Source: Spongiihabitans sp965206355
GTDB lineage: Bacteria; Pseudomonadota; Gammaproteobacteria; Arenicellales; Poriferihabitantaceae
NCBI GenBank assembly: GCA_965206355.1
Contig: OZ242212.1
Coordinates: 186,001-250,000 of the forward strand
Direction of reading: 5' to 3'
Length of the DNA: 64,000 nucleotides
The notes under the pieces are model-generated. The model saw only the letters and a program-made list of their open reading frames with translations, was not told where the DNA came from and ran no database searches. Positions 1 to 8,704 of this stretch are shown piece after piece (position 1 is the stretch's first letter; every line of letters begins with the position of its first letter). Both the position numbers and the translations under genes were made by a program.

Positions 1-164
1 TTGGCGACATCTTCCAGCAATGGGCGCAGTTTGAAATAACCCGATGCGCGGAAATAGCCCACCAGCACATCAAAATGATTGATGGTTTTATTGTGGGTAA
101 AAACACCTTCAAATTTATTGAATAAGGTATTTTCTTGCTGGTTGGTAAAAAATTTAGTATCCAT
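1..164 (-). CDS. N-terminus of PLD-nuclease/helicase-like protein (partial)
   Basis: An open frame reads leftward from an ATG at 164 and runs off the window edge, so only about 54 N-terminal residues are visible. The start MDTKFFTNQQENTLFNKFEG followed by FDVLVGYFRASGYFKL resembles the N-terminal phospholipase-D-type nuclease domain that precedes a DEAD/DEAH helicase in large helicase-related or NgoFVII-like proteins. In those proteins the VGYFR(A/T)SG stretch is typical. The catalytic HKD motif and helicase motifs would lie outside the window, so nuclease and helicase activity are inferred from family resemblance only. A role in DNA defence or repair is possible but cannot be tested here. 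Confidence 0.55.
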   Translation of the reverse strand, partial: MDTKFFTNQQENTLFNKFEGVFTHNKTINHFDVLVGYFRASGYFKLRPLLEDVA

Positions 165-297
165 TGGCAGATTGTAGAGATAATGAGGAATATGGGAGAG
201 CAACAGGAAAACACGCGCACAGAATTATCTGCAACAGGCAACCATACAACAGATACGCTATGGTCGCCCTATCTTACCATCCCGTATCCCTCTCCGA

Positions 298-1077
298 TTA
301 TGATTTTTGTTCACGCTCTATATACGGGCTACTTGCATTGCCACAGGCTGGGCAGTGTGGGTTTTTGGGTAGTTTCATTTTTTGCCATTCCATGCTTCTG
401 CCATCAAATAGCCATACTGTGCCGTGCAGTTGTCCGTCCTTCAGTAGTATATTTATTGCTTCCATCGCTTGCATGGTGCCGATGATGCCGACCAAAGGGG
501 CAACCACGCCTTCCCTTGAGCAGGTTGCGCTTTCAATATCCTTGTCTGGATAGAGACACTGATAACACGGGTTTTGGCTGTTTCTGGGGTCGAAGGTGGT
601 TACTTGCCCCTCCCAGCGAATGGCCGCACCGGATACTAACGGCACTTTGGTTTGCAGTGATACTTCGTTGAGTTCAAAGCGGCTGGGGAAGTTGTCGGTG
701 CAATCAATGATTAAATCCATGTCCTCGCTGTACTCCAGAAAATCAATATAATCCAGCGAATAATCCAGTGTTTCAACCTCTATTGCAGGGTTGATTGCGC
801 GTAAAGAATGAGCGGCGGATTGAGCTTTTAATTCGCCTATATCGCACTGGCTATGAATAATCTGTCTTTGTAAATTCGATTCATCAACTTGATCAAAATC
901 GGCAATCCGCATTCGACCGATACCGGCTGCTGCCAAATACAATGCCACTGGGGAGCCAAGCCCTCCCATGCCAACAATAAAGACGCTTGATTCAGCCAGC
1001 ATTACCTGCCCTTTTTCTCCAATTCGGGGCAATCGGATTTGCCGACTATAACGTCTGTTGAAATTAGATTCGTTCAT
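298..1077 (-). CDS. moeB: MoeB/ThiF/HesA-family sulfur-carrier adenylyltransferase
   Basis: A 259-residue E1-like enzyme, predicted to adenylate the C-terminus of a small sulfur-carrier protein (MoaD or ThiS) for molybdopterin or thiamine synthesis. The RYSRQIRLP start and the nucleotide-binding GMGGLGS loop lie near residues 9-45. The acidic DFDQVDESNLQRQ segment, the DCTDNFPSRFELN segment, and a catalytic-type cysteine in ATCSREGVVAPLVG are all visible. Two CxxC pairs (CYQC and CPAC) would bind zinc. Length fits MoeB/ThiF proteins without a rhodanese domain. No moaD, moaE or thiS lies next to it, so the choice between MoeB and ThiF is open. It runs divergently from the iron-sulfur gene at 1300. 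Confidence 0.85.
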   Translation of the reverse strand: MNESNFNRRYSRQIRLPRIGEKGQVMLAESSVFIVGMGGLGSPVALYLAAAGIGRMRIADFDQVDESNLQRQIIHSQCDIGELKAQSAAHSLRAINPAIEVETLDYSLDYIDFLEYSEDMDLIIDCTDNFPSRFELNEVSLQTKVPLVSGAAIRWEGQVTTFDPRNSQNPCYQCLYPDKDIESATCSREGVVAPLVGIIGTMQAMEAINILLKDGQLHGTVWLFDGRSMEWQKMKLPKNPHCPACGNASSPYIEREQKS

Positions 1078-1299
1078 GGGTCTTGTATTCTAAACCATAA
1101 CTTAGGGGCAATGACTGTTTGTGCCTAACCCTGTTTTTTTACTCTAGGTATGATTATTCGCACCTACGATCCGCGTAATTGATACAATTCCAAGTACCAA
1201 ATTCGTAATTCGTCATTCAAACCTTCCACCTTCGTTGTTGGCGTAAATTCAAATAATCTCTAAAATCAACAAACTATTAGCACATAGAAAAATTATTGA

Positions 1300-2052
1300 A
1301 TGTTTATGCACACACTTGATCAAATTCACCGCTTAGCGCAACAACAGGGTCTGCTTGTTCGGGGTGGCTTTGCTGTGGATGATGCGGACAATGTGCCGCC
1401 AGTCGCTAAGGGGGTGGCTACGGTAACGCTGGTTTTGTTTGGTAATGCCGGTTCTTCTTTATGGGAATGTTTCTCAAGTTCCAAAGAATATGCCGATGCG
1501 CTGCCCGATCCGCTGAATCGCTGGAGTAAAAGAATAGGAGAGGACATTGCCAACCAGCTATGTGGTCGTGCCTTATTTCCTTTTGGTGAACCTCCATACC
1601 AACCGTTTATTGACTGGGCGAAAAAAGCCGAGTCTTTGCATTGCTCAAAAATCGGCATGCTTATTCATCCCCGCTACGGGTTGTGGCATGCTTATCGGTT
1701 TGCTATCGCTTTACCCACGCACATATCGGGATTGGCAGCTGATGAATCCGCGGCTAATCTCGCTGACGATTTTATTGCAGGAGATATGATTGAGCAGGAT
1801 ATTTGTCAACGCTGTGTTGAACAACCTTGTTTAAGTGCCTGTCCGGTAGGTGCGTTTACTCAGTCGGGTTATGATGTTGCCGTTTGTTATGATTTTCTAA
1901 AACGCGATTCGGGCACGCAACCCGGAGGATGCCGCAAGGGCGGTTGCCAATCGAGAGTAGCCTGTCCGCAAGGACACAGGTTTCGTTATCAGGCTGAACA
2001 TAGCCGCTTTCATATGGATGCCTTTTTTGCAACAATATCAAACAGGTTATAA
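1300..2052 (+). CDS. 4Fe-4S ferredoxin-domain protein of unknown function
   Basis: A 250-residue soluble protein with a cysteine-rich C-terminal third. One cluster reads CQRCVEQPCLSACPVGAF, a 4Fe-4S binding pattern ending in CP. Further cysteines follow in CYDF and in GGCRKGGCQSRVACPQG, so a second cluster is possible. The arrangement recalls the ferredoxin part of epoxyqueuosine reductase QueG, but the cobalamin-binding N-terminal part of QueG is not apparent, so I do not call it QueG. The stretch FPFGEPPYQPFIDWA is a notable conserved-looking block in the middle. Two possible ATG starts lie 6 bases apart and neither has a clear ribosome binding site. It is followed on the same strand by the hydantoinase-like gene 156 bases later. 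Confidence 0.6.
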   Translation: MFMHTLDQIHRLAQQQGLLVRGGFAVDDADNVPPVAKGVATVTLVLFGNAGSSLWECFSSSKEYADALPDPLNRWSKRIGEDIANQLCGRALFPFGEPPYQPFIDWAKKAESLHCSKIGMLIHPRYGLWHAYRFAIALPTHISGLAADESAANLADDFIAGDMIEQDICQRCVEQPCLSACPVGAFTQSGYDVAVCYDFLKRDSGTQPGGCRKGGCQSRVACPQGHRFRYQAEHSRFHMDAFFATISNRL

Positions 2053-2208
2053 AATTAACGCCATCATATCACCCGATTTTACGGATGCCCTGCGCGCATT
2101 TACCAAGCACACTTTGAATAATTGCATTAGAATCTGCTGTCAATTTGATTACCATAACCTAATCGGCTCTGGCTAACCCATCAACCCTACAAACAACTTA
2201 ATTAAGCG

Positions 2209-4215
2209 ATGTCTTATCAACTGGGTATTGATACCGGGGGCACTTATACTGATGCGATCATTGTTGATGAACAGCAGTCGGTGGTGGCTGGCAATAAAAG
2301 CCTGACCACTCGTTTTGATCTAACCATCGGCATTGCTAATGCCATTGCAAGTTTGCCACAGGAGTTATTGGGTGAAGTAAATCTGGTGGCTTTATCAACC
2401 ACGCTTTCGACCAATTCGGTTGTTGAGGGCAGGGGTGCGCCGGTAGCGGTTTTGCTAGTCGGCTATAACCAGCAACAAATCGTCAAAAGCGGCTTAAACG
2501 ATATTCTCGAACCGGAGTTGATTATTGCTGTGGAGGGGGAGCATAACGCAACGGGTGTTGAGGTACAACCTCTGGATATCGAGTTTGCCAAAGGCAAAAT
2601 ACGCGAGCAAAACGAGAATGTATCTGCGTTTGCAATCTCCGGCATATTTGGTACGCGCAACCCGACCCACGAAAAAATACTGCGTGATTTGGTGAGTGAA
2701 TTAACCGGCAAACCAGTCGCCTGTGGTCACGAATTGGTATCCCGTTTAGGCGCACCTAAAAGAGCGTTGACGGTTGCGCTGAATGCCCGCATGATTTTAT
2801 ATATCCAGACGCTAATCAACTCGGTGGAGTCAATCCTCAAGAAAAAGCATATGACTGCGCCGTTAATGATTGTCAAAGGTGATGGCTCACTGGTCAATGC
2901 GAAAACGGCATTGCTGCAACCGGTAACCACCGTGCTATCAGGGCCGGCTGCCAGCGTGATTGGCGCCTGTGCATTGAGTGGACAGAAAAATGCCATCGTC
3001 GTTGATATGGGCGGCACGACCACCGATATTGCTATTGTTACTGATGGTCAACCTGAGCTGTGTGATGATGGCGCGCGAGTCGGAAATTGGCAACCGATGG
3101 TCGAGGCAATCCGCATTTTTTCTATCGGTTTGGGGGGGGATAGCGAGGTTCGCTTCAAAACTAAACTGGATATTTCCCAGCGTCGGGTTGTGCCAATGAG
3201 TTTGTTAGGTCATCAATTTCCACAGGTGATAAGCGCACTTGAACGCCAGTTTAATGGCGCACCAACAGCAAGAAACAACAAGTTTGCATTACCTTTGCAG
3301 GAAAATACGGTGCTGATACGCCAGCTTGATGAGATTGAAATGCAGGTTTGGGATAAATTGCAGCGGGCTCCCATTGAACTTGAACACTTGATTGACAATA
3401 ACCGCCCGATGCTGAGAGCGATTGCCAGAATGGAACGGCTTGGGTTGGTAATCTATAGCGGATTTACGCCGTCTGATGCGACCCATGTTTTGGGCATGAG
3501 TGATCACTGGAATAAGCAGGCTGCCGAGTTGGGGGCGAAAATTTGGGGGCGGCAAATGCGTCATCTGTACGGTTGTGGTGATTGGCAGGTCGGGGATGCG
3601 ATCGCACCCTGTCAGGTCGTATTTGATTTAGTAACTAAAAATATCAGTCAAAAGTTAATCGAAGCAGGCTTGAATCAACATGGTAAACTGGCGGATTCGC
3701 AATCTCAAAATCTAACTCAATTACTGGTTGATATTGTGCTCAAACGCGCATCAATCTCCACAGTCAAACCCTTGTTTCAATTACAGTTTGCCAATGACTA
3801 TCCGATTGTTGCAGTGGGCGGACCAGCGGCGGATTACTTTCCTGAAGTTGCCCGATTATTGGCGGTTGATTTGCATATCCCCGACCATGCCAATATTGCC
3901 AATGCCATTGGTGCGGTACTCGGTGCTGTGGTGCAGATAGCCCATATAACGATTACCCAGCCCGAGCACGGTGTCTTTTATCTATTCCACAATGACGTTC
4001 CAATCAAGTTTGAGCAACTGGATATGGCCATTGTTCGCGCGATTGAAATCGCCAAGCGAGAGGCGTATGCGCGGGCGGTAGCGGCGGGTGCGATGTCTAT
4101 TGAAACAAGAATAAAACAAGACGCTAACCATATTAAGCATGATATTGATGGTGAGTTATTTGTCAGCACAACGATAACTGCCGTTGCTTCTGGTCGTCCG
4201 AATTGTTTGCTTTAG
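2209..4215 (+). CDS. Hydantoinase/oxoprolinase-family protein (HyuA-like)
   Basis: A 668-residue protein of the HyuA/oxoprolinase A family, whose members carry out ATP-dependent opening of cyclic amides such as 5-oxoproline or N-methylhydantoin. The N-terminus LGIDTGGTYTDAIIVD is the family's first phosphate-binding loop, and VVDMGGTTTDIAIV near residue 265 is the second, both of the actin/hexokinase ATPase fold. GGPAADYFPEVARLL near residue 530 and the glycine-rich stretch after it match the end of the family core. No HyuB partner is adjacent, so this may be one of the single-subunit homologues of unknown substrate. It converges with ftsZ, leaving a 140-base gap with no clear terminator. Confidence 0.75.
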   Translation: MSYQLGIDTGGTYTDAIIVDEQQSVVAGNKSLTTRFDLTIGIANAIASLPQELLGEVNLVALSTTLSTNSVVEGRGAPVAVLLVGYNQQQIVKSGLNDILEPELIIAVEGEHNATGVEVQPLDIEFAKGKIREQNENVSAFAISGIFGTRNPTHEKILRDLVSELTGKPVACGHELVSRLGAPKRALTVALNARMILYIQTLINSVESILKKKHMTAPLMIVKGDGSLVNAKTALLQPVTTVLSGPAASVIGACALSGQKNAIVVDMGGTTTDIAIVTDGQPELCDDGARVGNWQPMVEAIRIFSIGLGGDSEVRFKTKLDISQRRVVPMSLLGHQFPQVISALERQFNGAPTARNNKFALPLQENTVLIRQLDEIEMQVWDKLQRAPIELEHLIDNNRPMLRAIARMERLGLVIYSGFTPSDATHVLGMSDHWNKQAAELGAKIWGRQMRHLYGCGDWQVGDAIAPCQVVFDLVTKNISQKLIEAGLNQHGKLADSQSQNLTQLLVDIVLKRASISTVKPLFQLQFANDYPIVAVGGPAADYFPEVARLLAVDLHIPDHANIANAIGAVLGAVVQIAHITITQPEHGVFYLFHNDVPIKFEQLDMAIVRAIEIAKREAYARAVAAGAMSIETRIKQDANHIKHDIDGELFVSTTITAVASGRPNCLL

Positions 4216-4355
4216 CGACTGCTGGATTGAGATTTTTGCGCGGATAATGTATGAAATGTATGACAATGAGAAAGACAGAAGCGGTTTTTCACGATTATCA
4301 GTATTGGCGTTTGCTCATTACCGTTTTAAGCATCCCTGTGCGACCAGTTTTCTCA

Positions 4356-5498
4356 TTAGTCTGCCTGCTGATTCCTCAAAAAAGTAGGAATATCCAGATT
4401 TCTCATATCCAGTTGTAGCGCTTGTGTGTTTGCGCTGCCCGCGCTTACAGATCGCTGTTGTTGCGGAACTCGCCTCTGTTTAGGTTCAACCACATGAATT
4501 GCTTGCTTTGGATTGCTCTCCACATTTTCAGACAGTGCCGTTGGGTCAACCAGACCGGTTGCGACCATGGTAACTCTAATATCTCCCTGCATAGCGGGGT
4601 CAAAAGCAGTACCAATGACGACATTAGCATCATCAGCAGCGTACTCATGAATTGCAGTGCCGACCGCCTCAAATTCACCGATTGCCATATCAGGACCTGC
4701 CGTTATATTGACCAATAGCCCTTTAGCACCACGCAAGTTGACATCCTCAAGTAGCGGACTGGATATAGCTTTTTGGGTCGCTTCACTGGCACGGTTTTCG
4801 CCGCTTACGGTCGCTGAACCCATCATTGCCATGCCCATTTCAGACATCACCGTTCTGACATCGGCAAAATCGACATTGATCAATCCCGGGCGGGTAATCA
4901 GTTCTGAAATCCCCTGCACCGCATTGAACAACACTTCATTCGCCTTATTAAACGCATCTACCAGAGTGGCATTTTGTCCCATGACCGCTAATACTTTTTC
5001 ATTGGGAATGACGATTAAAGAATCAACATAATTCTTTAACTCTTCAATGCCCTGATCGGCAATGAATTGACGTTTTTTACCTTCAAACGGAAATGGTCGG
5101 GTAACCACAGCTACCGTAAGCGCACCTTTCTCCCGTGCCAGTTCCGCAATGACTGGGGCAGCACCCGTACCGGTTCCGCCACCCATTCCGGCGGTGATGA
5201 AAAGCATATCAGCACCCTCTATCGCCGTTGCCACACGATCACGATCTTCTATGGCAGCCTGACGACCAACATCAGGATTTGCACCTGCCCCAAGCCCCTT
5301 GGTCAAGTTTTCACCTAACTGTAAAACCGTGTCGGCTTCTGAACGCCCAAGTATTTGTGCATCGGTATTGGCATTGATGAAAGCAACGCCTTCAAGCTCA
5401 GCGGCGAGCATGTGCTCTACGGCATTGCCGCCACCGCCACCCACCCCGATAACCTTAATCACCGCTTGTTGACTCACTGTTTCTACTAATTCAAACAT
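4356..5498 (-). CDS. ftsZ: Cell division GTPase FtsZ
   Basis: Tubulin-like GTPase (380 residues) that polymerises into the cytokinetic ring at midcell. The tubulin signature GGGTGTGAAPV and the T7 synergy loop NVDFADVRTVM are intact. The C-terminal DIPTFLRNQQAD is the conserved peptide that binds FtsA and ZipA, both encoded in this window. The frame extends 23 codons further upstream, but I chose the ATG at 5498. It begins MFELVE, as in other FtsZ proteins, and is preceded by a G-rich ribosome site. Last gene of the dcw cluster; lpxC, often downstream in relatives, is absent here. A small inverted repeat (5593-5609) sits in the 135-base gap to ftsA. Confidence 0.97.
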   Translation of the reverse strand: MFELVETVSQQAVIKVIGVGGGGGNAVEHMLAAELEGVAFINANTDAQILGRSEADTVLQLGENLTKGLGAGANPDVGRQAAIEDRDRVATAIEGADMLFITAGMGGGTGTGAAPVIAELAREKGALTVAVVTRPFPFEGKKRQFIADQGIEELKNYVDSLIVIPNEKVLAVMGQNATLVDAFNKANEVLFNAVQGISELITRPGLINVDFADVRTVMSEMGMAMMGSATVSGENRASEATQKAISSPLLEDVNLRGAKGLLVNITAGPDMAIGEFEAVGTAIHEYAADDANVVIGTAFDPAMQGDIRVTMVATGLVDPTALSENVESNPKQAIHVVEPKQRRVPQQQRSVSAGSANTQALQLDMRNLDIPTFLRNQQAD

Positions 5499-5633
5499 TT
5501 TGTATCCCCCTAATGTGTCGTGGTAAATATTGAAAGTTAAATCGTTTGATACGCCCAACTCCCGCAATAAAAAGCATCTTTATTGATGGTCGCTTGTCGC
5601 GATGACAAGAAGCCCCCAAAAAACCTATCATCA

Positions 5634-6866
5634 TCAAAAACTACTCTGAAACCAGTTTTTCACTCGTTTCAACAGCGATGTCATCGTGCTGGACGGGTGT
5701 AATTGTGACGCCTGACGGCGGTTTGCATATCCAAATTGCCCCAACCCCATCCCCGTGGCGTATATTGGATTGCATACTATTTCGCTGTAACTCCCTCCAT
5801 AATTGGGTAATCCCTGGCGAACTGGCAGGTGAAAAATTTCTTCTGCTAAATCAATGATGCCTTCAATCCGCGAACTGCCTCCAGTAAGCACAATGCCCGC
5901 ACTGATGGTTTCTTCAAAGCCGTTTTTGCGTATTTCGTCCTGAACAAACAATAGCAATTCTTCCATTCTCGACTCAATAACTTCTGCCAGATTGCGCCTT
6001 GACAATGATCGCGGTGGTCGTCCCCCGACACTCGGCGTTTCGATGGTTTGTCCTTCCTCAACCAGTTGCACCAATGTACAACCAAATTTTTTCTTAATAT
6101 CTTCTGCCGCCTGTGTGGGGGTATGGCAGGTGACGGCAATATCGTTAGTCACTTGATCACCAGCAATCGGAATGACCGCAGTATGGCGAATCGCACCTTC
6201 AGAAAAAATCGCTATATCGGTTGTCCCACCACCAATATCAATCATACAAACACCAAGATCACGCTCATCTTTGGTGAGCACCGCCTCACTTGATGCCATC
6301 TGTTCAAGAATAATACTGTCAACTTTCAAGCCACAACGACGAATACATTTCTCAATATTCTGTGCCGCACTCACCGCACCCGTAATCATGTGGACTTTGG
6401 CTTCCATACGCACGCCGCACATGCCCACAGGTTTACGAATTCCTTCCTGCCCATCAATAATATAATCCTGTGGTAAGACATGCAAAATCCGTTGATTATT
6501 CGGAATAGCCATTGCTTTTGCCGCATCAAGGACACGCTCTATATCGTTTTGCGTGACTTCGTTATCTTTGATCGCAACAACACCATGTGAATTAATACTG
6601 CTGATATGTGCGCCGGCAATGCCGGCATAGACAGAATTGATCTGGCAACCTGCCATAAGTTCTGCCTCCTTCACAGCGCTTTCAATAGATTGCACCGTAG
6701 ATTCAATATTGGCAACCACTCCTCTTCGTAACCCGGTTGCCGGCTGATGCCCCACACCAATGACCTCCATGACACCATTCGACCCGACTTCAGCGACCAC
6801 AACCAGCACCTTGGATGTACCAATATCCAGTCCAACTACCAGGTTATCCTCTGTTGTTTCTGTCAT
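5634..6866 (-). CDS. ftsA: Cell division protein FtsA
   Basis: Actin-fold ATPase (410 residues) that tethers FtsZ filaments to the membrane and recruits later division proteins. The N-terminal VGLDIGTSKV phosphate loop, the IDIGGGTTDIAIF second loop near residue 205 and the GGSSRIEGI segment near residue 335 mark the actin fold. The last residues, SLLKRVKNWFQSSF, form the amphipathic membrane-targeting helix of FtsA. Its FtsZ partner is encoded directly downstream after a 135-base gap; ftsQ ends 9 bases upstream. The length is slightly below the E. coli protein but complete. Confidence 0.96.
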   Translation of the reverse strand: MTETTEDNLVVGLDIGTSKVLVVVAEVGSNGVMEVIGVGHQPATGLRRGVVANIESTVQSIESAVKEAELMAGCQINSVYAGIAGAHISSINSHGVVAIKDNEVTQNDIERVLDAAKAMAIPNNQRILHVLPQDYIIDGQEGIRKPVGMCGVRMEAKVHMITGAVSAAQNIEKCIRRCGLKVDSIILEQMASSEAVLTKDERDLGVCMIDIGGGTTDIAIFSEGAIRHTAVIPIAGDQVTNDIAVTCHTPTQAAEDIKKKFGCTLVQLVEEGQTIETPSVGGRPPRSLSRRNLAEVIESRMEELLLFVQDEIRKNGFEETISAGIVLTGGSSRIEGIIDLAEEIFHLPVRQGLPNYGGSYSEIVCNPIYATGMGLGQFGYANRRQASQLHPSSTMTSLLKRVKNWFQSSF

Positions 6867-6875
6867 AGTTAATCT

Positions 6876-7778
6876 CTAACCCTCTGATTTAGCAATGTGT
6901 TGTGTCTGCGCTTGCGAACCACGCCAGCTAATCGCAAAGCCGTTGGGATAGCGTAGATCAATCGTCTGCATTTGCGGAAATTGAGCGATAAGCTGCTGAT
7001 TCAACGCCGCAATAAAGCGTTGAATTCGGAAAAACGAATGCATCTTATCCACCACCATAATCACCGACTGCCGATCAATACTTGTCTGACCTGAGGATGG
7101 GAAAGCCTGATTAGATTGATCATTATTTAATGCCAATGTCCCCAGAGAAAGTGTCAGCCACCATAAACCTCTCGAATCCAGGTGCAGTTTCTCAAGCGAT
7201 AAACCACTGGAATCAAATCGTTCTGACCATTGCTGAAACGCTTTCCAGACAATCTGTTTTTGGTTATCCGGACCGGACAACACAGGCAACGCCTCTACGT
7301 CTTCTTGCCCGCCATCCTGACGATCAACCAGATCGCCAGTAAAGTTAAGCCACTTGTCATTGCCCCATCGGGCCATCGGTTGTACTTCCACGACCTGCAC
7401 CACAATGGTTGAAGGCCACTGCCGCCGCAACGAGGCGGAAAACACCCAGGGAATCTGCGTGATTTCATTTTCGAGCCGATGCAAACTGACGGAAAAATAA
7501 TTACCTACAAGCGCCGTCTCAACAATCTGTTTCACTTGTGCGCCATCGACATGGTTAAAACGCCCATGCACTTCAATTGCTTTAATGCGGAACTGTTGTG
7601 GATCAAACAAGCGGTCAACAACAAATAGCAACATAATCACCGCCAGCAATAATGCGACGATGGTTATTATCCAGCGCGGTCGCCGCTCCACAACCGCATC
7701 ACCATGCACCTCGCCTTTAGCGGTGAGAGTGGCAACACCAGTAGCACCAGAAGAGTTGCTAAAAGAGAATATATTCAT
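6876..7778 (-). CDS. ftsQ: Cell division protein FtsQ
   Basis: A 300-residue bitopic inner-membrane protein that links the cytoplasmic ring to FtsB/FtsL in the periplasm. A short cytoplasmic tail is followed by a hydrophobic segment at about residues 37-57 (IITIVALLLAVIMLLFV). The POTRA domain (FRIKAIEVHGRFNHVDGAQV) and the FtsQ beta domain complete the protein. The ATG overlaps the murB stop by four bases (ATGA), implying translational coupling. ddlB normally lies between murB or murC and ftsQ in gammaproteobacteria and is missing here. Confidence 0.93.
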   Translation of the reverse strand: MNIFSFSNSSGATGVATLTAKGEVHGDAVVERRPRWIITIVALLLAVIMLLFVVDRLFDPQQFRIKAIEVHGRFNHVDGAQVKQIVETALVGNYFSVSLHRLENEITQIPWVFSASLRRQWPSTIVVQVVEVQPMARWGNDKWLNFTGDLVDRQDGGQEDVEALPVLSGPDNQKQIVWKAFQQWSERFDSSGLSLEKLHLDSRGLWWLTLSLGTLALNNDQSNQAFPSSGQTSIDRQSVIMVVDKMHSFFRIQRFIAALNQQLIAQFPQMQTIDLRYPNGFAISWRGSQAQTQHIAKSEG

Positions 7779-8704
7779 TCTGCTTCTCCAATAATTCGAA
7801 CTTCAATCTCAAGCGTTACACCGCTATGTTGCTTGACTCGGTCGCGGGCAATGTGGATTAACTTTTCTATATCCGCAGACGTGGCATGACCGTGATTGAT
7901 AATGAAATTAGCATGCACCTCCGAAATTGCCGCATCGCCTGCCGTATGTCCTTTTAGTCCGGCATCCTCAATCAATCTGGCAGCGAAATCTCCGTCTGGG
8001 TTCCTAAACACCGAACCGGCGTTGGCACTTTGTATCGGTTGCGATGTATTACGTTTTTCCAACAGGTTGCGAATCTTGTCTTTGCTACTGTCATGGTCAT
8101 TCGCCAATGTTAATTCGAGTATGCCGCTCAATATCCAGCAGTCGTCCGCTAAAGCAACCTGACGATAACCATACTGTACATTTTTAGCCGGAATCTCTTG
8201 ACACTGCCCCTGCCGATTCACGCATTCCACCTGCTCAACCCAGTGCCATGTCTCGCTACCAAATGCACCGGCATTCATAGCCAGCGCACCACCAAACGAA
8301 CCGGGCACACCGGCGAGAAATTCCACGCCTTGCAAATTATTGCGCACTGCGATTCGGGCTACTTTGGCACAAGACACCCCTGACTCAAGGTACAGCCGAT
8401 TAGGTGCGATCACGCTGAACTCGCTCAGCCCTTTGGATGTACGAATCACCATGCCCGACACACCGCCATCGCGCACCAATAAGTTACTACCCAAACCAAT
8501 CCAGTGTAGCGACATATATGCGGGCAGTTGCCGGAGTAATTGTATTAAATCCGCTTTATTCGCCGGCGTATAAAAATAATCGGCAATGCCACCACTACGC
8601 CAACTGGTATGCCGCGACATCGGTTCATCAATCAATAACTCGCCGTGCAACCCGTGCATAAAATCCGGCAGCTTGATCGCCTTAATCTTTGTTGAAGCCA
8701 TCAT
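7775..8704 (-). CDS. murB: UDP-N-acetylenolpyruvoylglucosamine reductase MurB
   Basis: FAD-dependent enzyme (309 residues from the chosen start) that reduces UDP-GlcNAc-enolpyruvate to UDP-MurNAc in the cytoplasm. The FAD-binding stretch GLGSNLLVRDGG, the middle GVPGSFGGALAMNAGAFG, and the GSVFRNP segment carrying the catalytic serine are all present. The C-terminal VTLEIEVRIIGE carries the glutamate expected near the end. A TTG at 8710 is in frame, but the ATG at 8704 is preceded by a GGAGG ribosome site with good spacing, so I use it. The start lies inside the murC 3-prime end (23-base overlap) and the stop overlaps ftsQ. It belongs to the short, E. coli-unlike MurB type with C-terminal catalytic glutamate. 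Confidence 0.95.
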   Translation of the reverse strand: MMASTKIKAIKLPDFMHGLHGELLIDEPMSRHTSWRSGGIADYFYTPANKADLIQLLRQLPAYMSLHWIGLGSNLLVRDGGVSGMVIRTSKGLSEFSVIAPNRLYLESGVSCAKVARIAVRNNLQGVEFLAGVPGSFGGALAMNAGAFGSETWHWVEQVECVNRQGQCQEIPAKNVQYGYRQVALADDCWILSGILELTLANDHDSSKDKIRNLLEKRNTSQPIQSANAGSVFRNPDGDFAARLIEDAGLKGHTAGDAAISEVHANFIINHGHATSADIEKLIHIARDRVKQHSGVTLEIEVRIIGEAE

